64,000 nt of DNA from Panaeolus papilionaceus (GCA_015501605.1 JADNRZ010000004.1:1612001-1676000); one strand, 5' to 3'. Positions 48,318-58,467 are shown, counted from the stretch's first letter. The notes: a model not told the origin generated them from the letters alone. Program-made: numbers and translations.

Positions 48318-49490
48318 TGTAAGTGAGATGCTAAGTGTAATGTGGGATAAGCGTGTAGTAATGAGGTGGCTTGGTGTTCGAATAATAATTTGACTTGAGT
48401 GACCAGCACTGTCAAGTTGTCGTAGATAGCTCAGCTGAGGGATTTAGAATGTTCAAGTGTGTGCTTTTATACGTTTTCGAAGGACAAGAGTGAGCCCATG
48501 TTTGTTCAATCGCTGATCCATCGAATGCAACTCCGATGGAATAGTGATAGGTGAGGACGTCGAATCGTCGATGCATTACATTTGAAACCGGGGGTTAAGA
48601 GTTGCGGTCACGGTATCCAAGTAATTTTTGACATCCAACGTTCCATGTTTTGAGACCACATGCAGCAGTTTGGGTGTCTCTCACCATGCGCTATCATTCT
48701 TGAAATACAGCCTCAAGGGTTCCATACTCATTTTCTCTATAACTTCACTTTCTGGGTCTCGCCTTCAGATTCCTGAAATCGACACCAAGGCTTAATCAAC
48801 GTAAAGATCAATCTGGGCTCATGCCGAGGTGGACGGCAAATCCTCTTCACACTGCATTTTGATGCGTTCTAATCATTTTGATCTACCCCTTGCCAACTTG
48901 AACAGGACCCTCAAAAAGTGGACCAGAGAGGACTGAGGGATCAACGACATTTGACATATGAGTTACATTAGGAAATAATTGCGGTACTTTGGTCACGAAG
49001 GCATTGAAACATCGCCGTGCATTCTACATCTGCTCACCGCAGAGGACAGCGGAGGATCCTTGCGTATCACATGAACAATTACTCTTGGCACCGGCGCCGG
49101 CGCTTTATTGACGCCTGGCCATTTAGAAACGCTGATCTTGGAGCTAATCGAGATCAAAATGACCGAATTCCCCTGATACTTTCTTGTCCAATCCGAAACA
49201 CTTTTGACAAGATGTCCCTTGAAAACTTGAAGATCGAGCGCTCGGGCGGCCGACTCGGATGATTTCCAACGGTTATCACTGTGCAACAGTCCGAAGAGAA
49301 CACTCGAAAGACCATTCAGGCGCTGATTAACGACAACGTCAATAATATATTTGATAAACGAACCTCGAATGCAACGAGTAACTTACCATTATGGTGCGCC
49401 GTTTGCACAAATATTATTTGGTCCTTTCATTTCAAGTATTTTTAGTAGTCTATCTAAACTTTTGTAACTACATGATGAATCTAAATTTCT
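48318..49490. other. Intergenic spacer
   Basis: Upstream of the secreted-protein gene. A minus-strand open stretch at 49286-48993 has no motif. No gene supported. Confidence 0.35.
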
Positions 49491-49700
49491 CTTGGGCGCT
49501 TTCAGTACTCATCTAAACATCTCTCGGGCGCTTTCAGTATCCATCCATCCATCTATTGAGCGCTTAACATATTTTTCAAACATTTCTCGAGCGCTTGTGT
49601 AAATGTTTGTTACATTGACACAAATTCAATGCCTCTTCAAACATTTCCTGAGCGCTTACAAGGCAACAGTTCATTTGTAAAAAAAATACGAGCGCTTATA
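49491..49700. repeat. Dispersed GAGCGCTT motif cluster
   Basis: Six copies of a motif with core (G/A)GCGCTT occur at about 49495, 49527, 49559, 49590, 49650 and 49690, most preceded by CATTTCTCG or CATCTCTCG-like sequence and all in the same orientation. The AGCGCT hexamer inside four of them is palindromic. The spacing is irregular (32-60 bp). Such clusters often sit in the subterminal region of DNA transposons, where they bind the transposase; that is inference. Confidence 0.6.
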
Positions 49701-49726
49701 TAGATTAATAGTAGACATAGAAATGG

Positions 49727-49875
49727 AGCCCGAATAATAGAAACTATACTGAGATTTAATTTTTCTTTCTAAATATTTGTACATTATCGAGCCATTGATC
49801 GGAGTTTCAATATACCACGGCATGAAAAGCGGAGCTTGAAATAGACATCAACGATGTCAGCGGAGCTCAAAATAT
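49727..49875. repeat. Dispersed CGGAGCT-like motif cluster
   Basis: Continuing the previous cluster, a second degenerate motif around GCGGAGCTYRAAAT repeats at about 49727 (GGAGCCCGAATAAT), 49800 (CGGAGTTTCAATAT), 49831 (GCGGAGCTTGAAAT) and 49861 (GCGGAGCTCAAAAT). It lies about 190 bp before the first ATG of the SPT5-like gene. Confidence 0.5.
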
Positions 49876-50061
49876 ATGAAAAAAGGCCCGCCCTAAACAA
49901 TCGAGACCTGATATCGCTCACACAGGCGTATCATGTTTCCTTTTCTCCCACCACAACACCAACATTATTAATAGCCTCGCTCACGTTTAAGTAGAATCAT
50001 AGATAGATAATTCAGATAAAATACAAACCTAATAAGCAATTAAGGTGCAAGATACGCCAAT

Positions 50062-52991
50062 ATGAGGAAGATCCAAAGCTCAGCAACTTGCGTGCCCCGC
50101 CCTCAGAAACGGAAGTGGCAGGCAATGGTAAGGATGGATGGATAAAGGCACACTCACAAATGCCTGACTCAATCAATCCTTCCTTGCCAGAATGAAGAAA
50201 CCGACTCGCATGGGATCATAAGCATGGCAAGAGCCTACCAGGAAGGTGATTACAGTTAGTTGATTCAGCAAATCGACTTGTAATGACAAAGACCAACTAC
50301 TAGATGACCCGATGGGCGAAGAAATTGACGCGGAAGGAGAGAATGACGACGATGCGGAAGGGGAGGAAGCAGACGACGATGCGGAAGGAGACGACGATGC
50401 GGAAGGGGAGGAAAAAGATGACGATGTGGAAGGGGAGGAAGAGGACAACGATTCGGAAGGGGAGGAAGAAGACGACGATGCGGAAGGGGAGATCGATGTC
50501 GACGATGAGGAAGGGGAGGAAGAAGACGACGATGCGGAAGGGAAGGAAGAAGACGACAATGAGATCGATGTTGACGATTCGGAAGGGGAGGAAGAAGACG
50601 ACGATGCGGAAGGGAAGAACGATGTCGACGATGAGGAAGGTGGGGACGACAACGACAATGCGAAAGGGGAGGAAGACTACAACGAGGACGACGAGGAAGG
50701 GGAAGAATCCAAAGAGAGTTTGAAGGGCAAAGCAGACAAGGGAAAGCGTAGGGTCAATCCCTTTATAGACGATGAGGCTGCAGGAGGGGAGACATCGGAT
50801 GATGAAGACGATAACGTTGATTCTAACGTCTTTGTCGACGACGATCAAGATGAAGATTTACCTGAAAACCACCTTGGTATGTTGTTTTATAGATACGCTT
50901 GCTCTGGTCCTGATACACAAGTTTTAGAAATTCATGCGCAGTTTCTACAAACCGAAGATAGCGAAGCTCGTCTGTACTGCTGGGATAGGTTGCTAGACAG
51001 GGCATATGAACGAGTGAGGGGTGGTGAACCTTGGAGGTCTGCTCTGGATTATGATGATGGTAATGACGACGAGTACATCATATCCACCACAGACTTGCTC
51101 TGGGTTGTACCCTGTAAGGTATGTTTTTCAGCCTCTTATTTCAATTTTATTGCTAACTAGTTCATCTCATCGAAAACTACAGGCAGGTCATGAAGAGGAA
51201 GCCGTCGTCACCATATTCTACCGTGCCACCAACCCATCGTCGCCCAACTCCGCAGGGCCATCGGCTATGTTCAATCCTTCACATCCTGGCCGAATATATG
51301 TCGAGGCTCGGAGTGAGGGACTCGCCAGAGCTACTGTAGATGGAATCCCTACTTTATCACCTTCACGGTTACGGGTGGTGCCGCATGGAGAACGTTGGCG
51401 GTGTCTTTCTCATTCTCCTAGACGTATCCCACTTTGGGTTCGTATCCGTGATTCTAGGCGTAAATGGAGAGCTGTCAATGGGAGCGTTGGTATCGTCGTG
51501 CCCGATCTCAATAGCGACAACCAAGAGGAGGTTTGGAACGTTATTGTTGCACACAAAGACCCCATGGAAGCGTCAGCACCCTGGTCATGGCAGTCGGTTA
51601 ATTTCAACGATATTCGTTTCACAATCAAGCTAGACGAGCTACCGACAGTCAAGGACATCCAGCGATTTTCAGGATGCGACCTTGTCAACGAATACACACT
51701 CAGTGTGCTCTTTGAGCGCATTTACCGCACCAATATACGTCCAGGGGCCCGTGTCATTGTCACCACCGGAGAGTTTGTGGGGATGATCGGAGAAGTGGTC
51801 ATGTCGTTGGGTACAACGGCTGAACTCAGATTTGAAGACGGTACATTAGAGCCTGTGCTACTCCGTGACCTACGTCGGAATTTTGTGGTTGGTGACCAGG
51901 CGGTCATTTCTACCCTACCGTGGAGGGGGATTACGGGCTGGGTGATCAATGTTGAAGTAAAGCACATCACCATCTGGTCGGAATCACTGCAGAACGAGGT
52001 ATGGTTACTCTTACTTTTTTTTAATCGCACACTCATAATTTATGCCAATAGTATCGAGTAGCTGCTATTGAAGCAGAGTTCTTCACGCCTTCCTTCCGAC
52101 ATATCGCCTCCCTACCCCCAAGAATTAAACATCGGAACGTCACGGAGTTCAACATATATGAGCGCTTCAAGGGCAGGATGGTGTACATTACGGGCCGCCA
52201 CCCCCACAAAGGCCAACGAGGACATATCAAAGACGCCCATCCTGATGGACGATTCTGGATTCAAATGGAATCCATGTTGCAGAGAAATGAACCAACTATC
52301 TTCAAGCACTCCGATATATCTTTAATGTAAGTTGTCTATAAACTCTCTAACCGGCTAGACTCAACATCTAATTGCTCAATGCAGCGAAGAGATAACGGAG
52401 AATTTGCTTCCGATACCTCAAAATCGTTCCAGTGTTGCATATTCAAAACCGATCAAGGCACCATTCATATCCCCAGACTCACAAACGGCGTCCAAGAGTG
52501 CAACCGATACCAATGACAGTGGACCCAGCGGCTCACAGAGTCCACGCTCACAGATTAAAGACCTCCCTGTCGTTGATAGTTCAACCACCTTCCCCGAAAC
52601 GGATCCAATAGAGCCAGCTTCAAATGTTGATCCTTACTGGCTTGTTGAAGCATGCTTCTCGCACAGGATCAAGCTTGCTCATGTCCATGATCCGAATCAC
52701 ATCGTCCAACTTCTTGGGAGGGGTTCAGCACCTGGGCACATCCAGGTGCGCGATTGTATGGTGGTGCAGGAGATTCCATCACACACTTTGACTGCGTTAC
52801 CGCCAAGTCGTAAAGACAATGTCGTTGTTGTCCTCTCTGGCGAACATGTAGGAAAAATGTATAAAGTAGTTGAGGTTTTTGAGTCTGTTTCACAGGTCAG
52901 GAAGCCGGGACGAGTTCTACGCAAAGGAGAAGTCAACCCCACGTTTCCTAATGACGTGTTAGTGCAGGCATTTGGACCCTTCAAAAAGTAG
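50062..52991 (+). CDS. SPT5-like transcription elongation factor (NGN-KOW)
   Basis: 877 residues in six exons: 50062..50127, 50191..50245, 50304..51118, 51183..51998, 52052..52326 and 52385..52991. The first two exons are tentative. Residues ~45-175 are an acidic repeat (DDDAEGEEEDDDAEGE-like). An NGN-like domain follows at about 305-375 (WVVPCK, AGHEEEAVVTIFYRATN, then GRIYVEARSEGLARATVDGI). Next come KOW-like segments: WVRIRDSRRKWRAVNGSVGI near 385, RPGARVIVTTGEFVGMIGEV near 500, NFVVGDQAVISTLPWRGITG near 545, and another near the end (DNVVVVLSGEHVGKMYKVV). SPT5 with SPT4 clamps RNA polymerase II; this copy is divergent and sits among BTB and integrase genes, so it is likely an accessory paralogue rather than the housekeeping SPT5. 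Confidence 0.8.
50336..50706 (+). repeat. Coding acidic minisatellite
   Basis: Imperfect tandem repeat of roughly 24-27 bp units (GATGCGGAAGGGGAGGAA with GACGAC spacers) inside exon 3 of the SPT5-like gene, coding for Asp/Glu/Ala/Gly runs. All unit changes keep the frame, so copy number can vary without breaking the gene. Confidence 0.8.
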
Positions 52992-53215
52992 TAAACACAG
53001 TACACTTCCATTTAGTTAATTTAAATTTATTATAATGTCGAGACGCTTGTAGACCTTTTTTCTTTTTTATTATTATTATATGTGCAATATGTAGTTTTAA
53101 TTTAAGACCACATGTAAGCTATTGGAAAACTAACGACTTGAACAGCTCGGCACCTCTAACAAAGCTCTATCGACTATCTGAAGCAATCTACCAAAAGTGT
53201 ACGTACTAAGTCTAT

Positions 53216-54178
53216 CTAATGGAATGCCGACTTGATCTCATTTTCCGTCTCTTTATATAGGTCATCCTCGATGTCAAGTCCAGCCATGCGAATACGCAAT
53301 TCCGTCAGGGCTAGCCTTCGGCAGGCGTTAGGGTTGATAGAATTTTCAGCTAAGACCGATTGACATTGCTTCAAGGGAAGGGGATGGTCAGGGTGGAATA
53401 CCTGCTCCATGACATGCATACGCCAATCGTTTCTCCAACGCAGAGTGCACGACACATGGTTTCTGCACTCCTCGTGCTGAGGCATGCTATCAGGGACAGC
53501 TGCATATCGACGCTGGACCTCGTCCAACCGGATTCGTAGCTTCATGATAGGTTCGTAAACCGACGACTCCTCAAACTTCCAATCTAACAGTGGTACTTTG
53601 ACAGCCAGGGCGATAAGCTCTCCAACCATGTTCCACCTCCGATAACTCGTCGCCAACCTCAGCATAAAAAACGGGTTCCCTAAAAGCTTCCAGATCCCGT
53701 CAAAGCAGAACTTCTCAGCCTCAACCATATCCCATTGGTCCGCAAGGTGAAGCATGCCAAGCAGATCCCCCTCAGTGTAACTACGACCATTTGGTAGGCT
53801 CAATGCATGCGTGAGTGTTCATACCCCCTTGAAGAGAAAATTCAACAACTTACTCGGCGCCATATCGAATCCACAGTGCCAATGGTGCAAAGTCGCGACG
53901 CTTAATATTGTGCAGGACAATAGGATTGCTGGTCGTTCCTTCTTGCGCAGAGCCAATATTGGGCAAGTTGAAAAACATGCCTCGGAAGACATTCGAAAAT
54001 TTGGACATCTCGTTGATTGACAACCAAAACCGAGTGCCTTCAACCTTTCGCCGATGTGAGTAGCGATAGTGAGCATAATAATATGTGCACTTACCATAAC
54101 AACAATGCCAGTACTTGTCGCTGCTGTCAAGTTGCTGGTTGCTGAAGAGGAAACAGTGGTCTGGCCGACGTTTGACAT
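53216..54178 (-). CDS. BTB/POZ-like protein, copy 1
   Basis: 285 residues in three exons: 54178..54095, 54044..53854 and 53798..53216 (introns of 50 and 55 bp). After a Ser/Thr-rich leader, the second exon carries a BTB-like core: FWLSINEMSKFSNVFRGMF, then PIVLHNIKRRDFAPLALWIR, and the third starts with a LLGMLHLADQWDMVEAEKF helix, the typical BTB C-terminal element. The rest is helical with Cys/His residues (HEECRNHVSCTLRWRNDW). Proteins of this layout form dimers or recruit cullin-3; they are greatly expanded in agarics, mostly uncharacterised. It converges on the SPT5-like gene with a 224-bp gap and runs in tandem with the next BTB gene. Confidence 0.75.
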
Positions 54179-54336
54179 GGATTCGAAGGTGTCGATGTAG
54201 CGGATGATGTCTCAACACAGGTCGCACGAATTTAGGAGGATTCAAGCTCTTGAGGGGCGTAAGTGAAGCGCAAACCAATTTATATTCGAGTCATACTGAA
54301 ATTAATTTATATAGGACATGCGATAACCTACAACTG

Positions 54337-55595
54337 TCATTGTCCACCCTGCTGAATAATCCTCTCGATCTTCTCCTTCAACTTTCGCAACACGTAGTCC
54401 TCCTTTCCCCATCTCGTCTCCCAGTCCGGATGATTCACAAGATCTACCCTCATATGTTCCCTGCATCCCCGATTCATCAAGTTCTCCTTAGCCATCGCCT
54501 CAACAAATGAATCACGAGCATCAACTGCAGGCTCCTGACCCTCCAGGAGAGGCTTCGTAATGTGGACCCTCCAAAGATAAAAACACTTATCCACGCACAC
54601 ACTGTGCGTGTGTGTTCTATCATCTATCTTGGGTATAGTGGGGAAATGCGCTGCGATCGCTGCCCTTTGTACCATGATGGCGTCGCGTGCGAAGGTCACT
54701 GCACGGTAAACCTCATAGGTCAAGCGCCTGAGTTCGGAAGGGGATTTATTGATGGGTTGGAAAACGAGGGATCTTAGCATACGAATAGTCAGAAGGTTCT
54801 TATCCTTGAATCTCACTGCAGCATACAGCCGGAATGCAGGAGTCTGGCCAGGCAATCCTAGCAGACGGTAGAATTGCTCCTCAATAGAGGTAAGCTCCCA
54901 CCTCTGTGCCAGTCTAACAAACTGCATGATCTCATCCTTGCTGTAGGCTTTCCCTTTGAACCGAGACGCACCCCACTCCCTGGCTCTGAGCATTAGTGCG
55001 TGTGTTTAAATATCAAGTTTTTGAGGTGTACTAACCTTTGGACATGTAGAACACCTACAAAAGCGTTCATGTCTGCCTTGCTAACGCCATCGACGAGAAT
55101 CGGACATTCCTGGGAGACACCCGGTTTGTCAACATTCTGAACCGTCTGTGCGGTAGACTCCGATTGGGCGGATAGCGCCTCAAGGTGCTCCTTGGAGTTT
55201 TGGTATAGCTTTTCCATGTAGGCAGACTGTGAGACGTAGCGGCTGATCTCCAATGAAAAAACAACATCCTCTACCTGAGTATGTCCGGTATGAGCATTAT
55301 TCAAATAATTATGAATCGTACTGACCTGAAACCAGGCATCTAATGGCATTCAGGAGAGCAAATCTTCCCAGCCAGAGGTCTCTTCATTGGGGGTCAAATC
55401 AAGCGTGTACATTTCATTGTCAACGGCCATTGGGACGGAACCATCTGGATTCGGTGAATGGGGTTCTGTTGGGTTGTCCGCATGCTCCTTGTCATTGTTG
55501 TTTTCAACGAGCATGTTGTGCACAACAGGTGGCGATGAAGATGGGGATGAGCTAGGAGAATGCAAAATTTCGAATTGAGTGTTAGATAGTGCCAT
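54337..55595 (-). CDS. BTB/POZ-like protein, copy 2, with in-frame TGA
   Basis: Three exons: 55595..55326, 55274..55036 and 54985..54337. An ATG at 55595 opens 81 codons of Ser/Pro-rich leader ending at TGA 55350-55352; the very next codon is an ATG and the same frame goes on (DAWFQ) through two spliced exons to 54337. Thus the protein is either 303 residues from the ATG at 55349, or a 385-codon gene broken by one stop. The core has VEDVVFSLEISRYVSQSAYM, a PILVDGVSKADMNAFVGVLH segment and EIMQFVRLAQRWELTSIEEQ, matching copy 1 in layout. The third exon also shares an HxxCxxxxxYLWRxH-like region. No intron can remove the TGA. Divergent from the integrase gene. Confidence 0.68.
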
Positions 55596-55797
55596 AGTAC
55601 TATGTTCTTGCGATTCCTAGTAGATGGTTTATATGTGCTACTGCAATACCGAGATTCATCCGTTGTCCATCCTATCTGTTCCGCTAGTCAGTAATCAGTA
55701 TATAATTCCATTAATAGTCTTCTATCTTCCTGAGGTATGTCAGGGAAACGCATATAAGCTCTTGACTGACAACGATCTGTTATAGCCCCTGCTCAGG
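55596..55797. promoter_or_regulatory. Compact divergent promoter (BTB copy 2 / integrase)
   Basis: Only 202 bp separate the divergent ATGs at 55595 and 55798 (448 bp if the BTB starts at 55349). Both promoters must lie here, which suggests co-regulation of the BTB and integrase genes. No clear element is identified. Confidence 0.5.
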
Positions 55798-57634
55798 ATG
55801 GTCTTCCCACCTCTTCCTAAACGAAATATATCTTGGCCATCTCCAGTTATCATCGCAGCAGGACAAATTTACAATGCCTACTGTAGTACGAGCCGCCTAA
55901 TCGAGTCTGGAAACCACAATCATCACCGGATTACTGCGCACAAAAATATCCTGTACAACCAAATCAAACCCCTTATCGCATCGATATCAGTCCAAGAGCC
56001 TGATTTAACTGACTGGGTCTCAGATGTGTGTGATATCGTGTACGATCTGCACAGGGAACTGGAGCGTGCTGAGGCTAGTTCACAGTGAGTACAATTATTT
56101 TCAATAGCTGACCGCCGTTTACTCATCTGCACTCTCACATCTAAATTTCAGACCAGGGACGTCATCTTTCCCTGTTAACCCATTTGTTCTCGTTTACACT
56201 GGACGTCCTGGAAGGCCAGCCAAGCGTATTAATCAGGACGCGCTTGAATGGGCGTCAAGGAGCAATCTAACGTTCTCCCAGATTGCAAAACTCTTTGGCG
56301 TCCATCGGAACCACCTTCGTACTCAAATGAAGGCCGCTGGTCTCTCGACATCGCGATTCACCGATCTAAATGATGACAACCTCGATAGTGTTGTACATGA
56401 AGCACTTTCCGCTCGACCAGATACAGGGATCGCTTATCTGACTGGTTATCTACGATCTCATCACAAACTTCGTATTCAACGTGCAAGGATCCGAGCTGCT
56501 GTGTGTAATGTGGACGCTGTAGGAGCAACACTCAGGCAACAAGCTGCATCCAAGAAGCCCCGAGGACACTATCATGTCTCAAGGCCACATGCTTTGTGGC
56601 ATATCGACGGCCATCACAAACTCATTAAATGGGGATTTGTTATTCATGGTATCATTGACGGTTACTCTCGAAAGGTCAGTTAGCAGACATTTTACACTTC
56701 TTTAATGTCTCATGTCTTTATCGCAGATAATTGGGCTCAGGGCCAGCACATCTAATTCGGCAGACACAGTGTTGAGCATGTTTCTTGACTCTATTTGGGA
56801 ACATGGCATCCCCTCTCGGGTTCGGGGAGATCGAGGAGGGGAGAACCGCGATGTATCAATTACCATGATTAGATTTCGTGGACGGAATCGCGGCAGCTTT
56901 TTATGGGGACCCAGTGTTCACAACACGCCAATCGAGCGGCTATGGGTTGAGCTAGGGCGTCGGTTCTGTCGGGCCTGGAGGGTTTTCTTCCTTCGTCTGG
57001 CTCGTCTTCATCATCTCGACAAAGAAAACCCTCTCCATCGTTGGCTGCTTGATTACTTATTCCTTGACATGATCAACGAGGACGCCAGGAGATTTGTAGA
57101 GGAATGGAATGCGCATCCAATGCATAATAGAGGTAATAAGTGCCCAAACGTAATTTCATTTCTCCTCCAAATTCACCAGACAATCCGATGCTAAATTTAA
57201 TGAAACAGGATCTCGAAGTCGAAGGGATGATCAAGTATGGTGTTTACGATAACTCTACAGGGTCATTCACATTTGGCGATGAGTGCGATGGCCTATCTGT
57301 GGACGAAATACATCAATTTTACCAGTATAAGAAAGAGAGCGTGGGTAGCGGAGATGAGGCACAGTCGGATGACGAGGAGCTAGAAAACGACATCACTAAC
57401 AAAGCCGACGCCGACTCAGACGATGAACCCTCAGACGAAGAAGAAACATGGCCATACAGTGATGAAGCACCTGTAGAGGCTAGGTTCATTAATGAAACAC
57501 TGTCCTTCGACAGTCAGTGTTCATTTATCAGGACTGTCAAAGGACAGTCACTGTCGATGGACAGTGGGGCTCAGATAAAGCCGGGGTGGGTGGGTAAATA
57601 TAACCAAACACTGCTCATTTGTAGGGCGGGATAG
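55798..57634 (+). CDS. DDE integrase-domain protein
   Basis: 556 residues in four exons: 55798..56084, 56152..56674, 56727..57132 and 57180..57634. Residues ~110-150 form a helix-turn-helix-like region (GRPGRPAKR, then NLTFSQIAKLFGVHRNHLRT). The catalytic core has first Asp in ALWHIDGHHKLIKW (~248), second Asp in VRGDRGGEN (~305) and Glu in HNTPIERLWVE (~340), spaced D-X34-E, so the DDE triad is intact. The C-terminus is acidic (DDEPSDEEETW). This matches an integrase family known to me from agarics and fishes, often single genes without obvious terminal repeats. The last 50 codons run through three hairpins, so the true C-terminus may be replaced. It may be an active transposase or a domesticated one. 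Confidence 0.85.
57499..57566. repeat. Three hairpins ACTGTC-N4-GACAGT
   Basis: Three perfect inverted repeats, each with ACTGTC and GACAGT arms around four bases: 57499-57514 (spacer CTTC), 57532-57549 (7-bp arms, spacer AAAG) and 57549-57566 (7-bp arms, spacer GATG). All three lie within 68 bp and overlap the end of the integrase reading frame. The shared arms with different spacers argue for a selected or duplicated element. Confidence 0.8.
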
Positions 57635-57652
57635 GTATATACTGAATCTACA

Positions 57653-57684
57653 GGGATTGGGGGTGGGGGCGGGGCGGGGGAGGG
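57653..57684 (+). other. G-rich tract, possible G-quadruplex
   Basis: Just past the integrase stop, a run of G-tracts of 3-5 bases with 1-2 base spacers (GGGGGTGGGGGCGGGG core). It meets the usual G4 pattern several times over. It is followed at 57729-57750 by a short GC-rich inverted repeat (CGCCCTCCGGGGGCG). Confidence 0.65.
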
Positions 57685-57800
57685 TACAATAGTGATCTAT
57701 ATATATATTATGAATATTCTACGTCGTTTGCGCCGCCCTCCGGGGGCGGGAAGGGGTGGATGCAAGCAGGGGACGTTGGATGTAGTTAATATTTTATTGA

Positions 57801-57853
57801 TACGAGATAAGACGAGATTTTGATGCGCCATCAAAATCTCGTCTTATCTCGTA
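57801..57853. repeat. Perfect palindrome with 25-bp arms
   Basis: Positions 57801-57825 are the exact reverse complement of 57829-57853, separated by only CGC (57826-57828). The arms begin TACGAGATAAGACGAG and end TTTTGATG. The sequence would form a 25-bp cruciform or RNA hairpin. A related GAGACGAGATTTAATGG lies at 61365-61381. Confidence 0.9.
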
Positions 57854-57929
57854 CTTAATCAAATCAGCAATTATCTCATATCTGTATCCTTATCACCTTG
57901 AATAATTCATCAGACGTGTTAGTTAATTG

Positions 57930-58042
57930 GACGCGTCAATTTAGATACAACACGTCTTTTAGATATGACGCGTCAATTTAATACGACGCGTCTTTTAGAT
58001 GACGTGTCTATTTTAATATGTGTCTCTTAGATACGACGCGTC
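57930..58042. repeat. Array of GACGCGTC motifs with ~18-bp period
   Basis: Seven copies of the palindromic octamer GACGCGTC or one of its one- or two-base variants (AACACGTC, GACGTGTC, ATGTGTC) start at 57930, 57949, 57967, 57985, 58001, about 58017 and 58035, giving a 16-19 bp period. The spacers are similar (AATTTAGATAC, TTTTAGATAT). An eighth weak copy lies at 57912. MluI-like GACGCGTC is also the MCB-type element of cell-cycle promoters in yeasts, but the tandem layout here suggests a repeat. Confidence 0.75.
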
Positions 58043-58467
58043 AATTTACATATGTCATTTAGCAAATGGCAGGACATGCTCAATGGAATTCAGAACGGGG
58101 TGTATAACAGAAAGCCAGTAGAGGAGGGGAGCTCAGAATGGACGATAAACTGCAGGAGCCAATAATTATAAACCACCAGTACGGTGCAGAGGAAGGGTTG
58201 GAACTAACGGATTATGGGGTAATGTGCTATGGGGTCTATGGGGAACGAGGTACAAAAATACTAATCAGTTACCCAGACGCAAATAACGAAGTCTAGGGGG
58301 TTGGAAGGAAGGAAGGAATTAAACATAGAGATGAGAGATTAAAGTGTAAGTGGTGATGTGCGAGGAAAGGGGTGAATTAAAAAGTAGATAATATAATTTG
58401 AAGGAAACGGGGAGGGTTGGAAACATGAATACGTAGGCAGTGTTTATTTAGAGAGGTGGTGGGCACG
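58043..58467. other. Spacer
   Basis: 3' side of the next minus-strand gene; AT-rich with GGAAGGAAGGAAGG near 58301. No gene seen. Confidence 0.35.

Noticed and set aside
50173..50848. Minus-strand Ser-rich and hydrophobic frames opposite the SPT5-like gene
   Set aside because: They are a direct by-product of the acidic repeat on the plus strand and have no independent signal.
57930..58042. CRISPR-like array
   Set aside because: Spacers are themselves similar and short, the unit is only ~18 bp, and the genome is eukaryotic.
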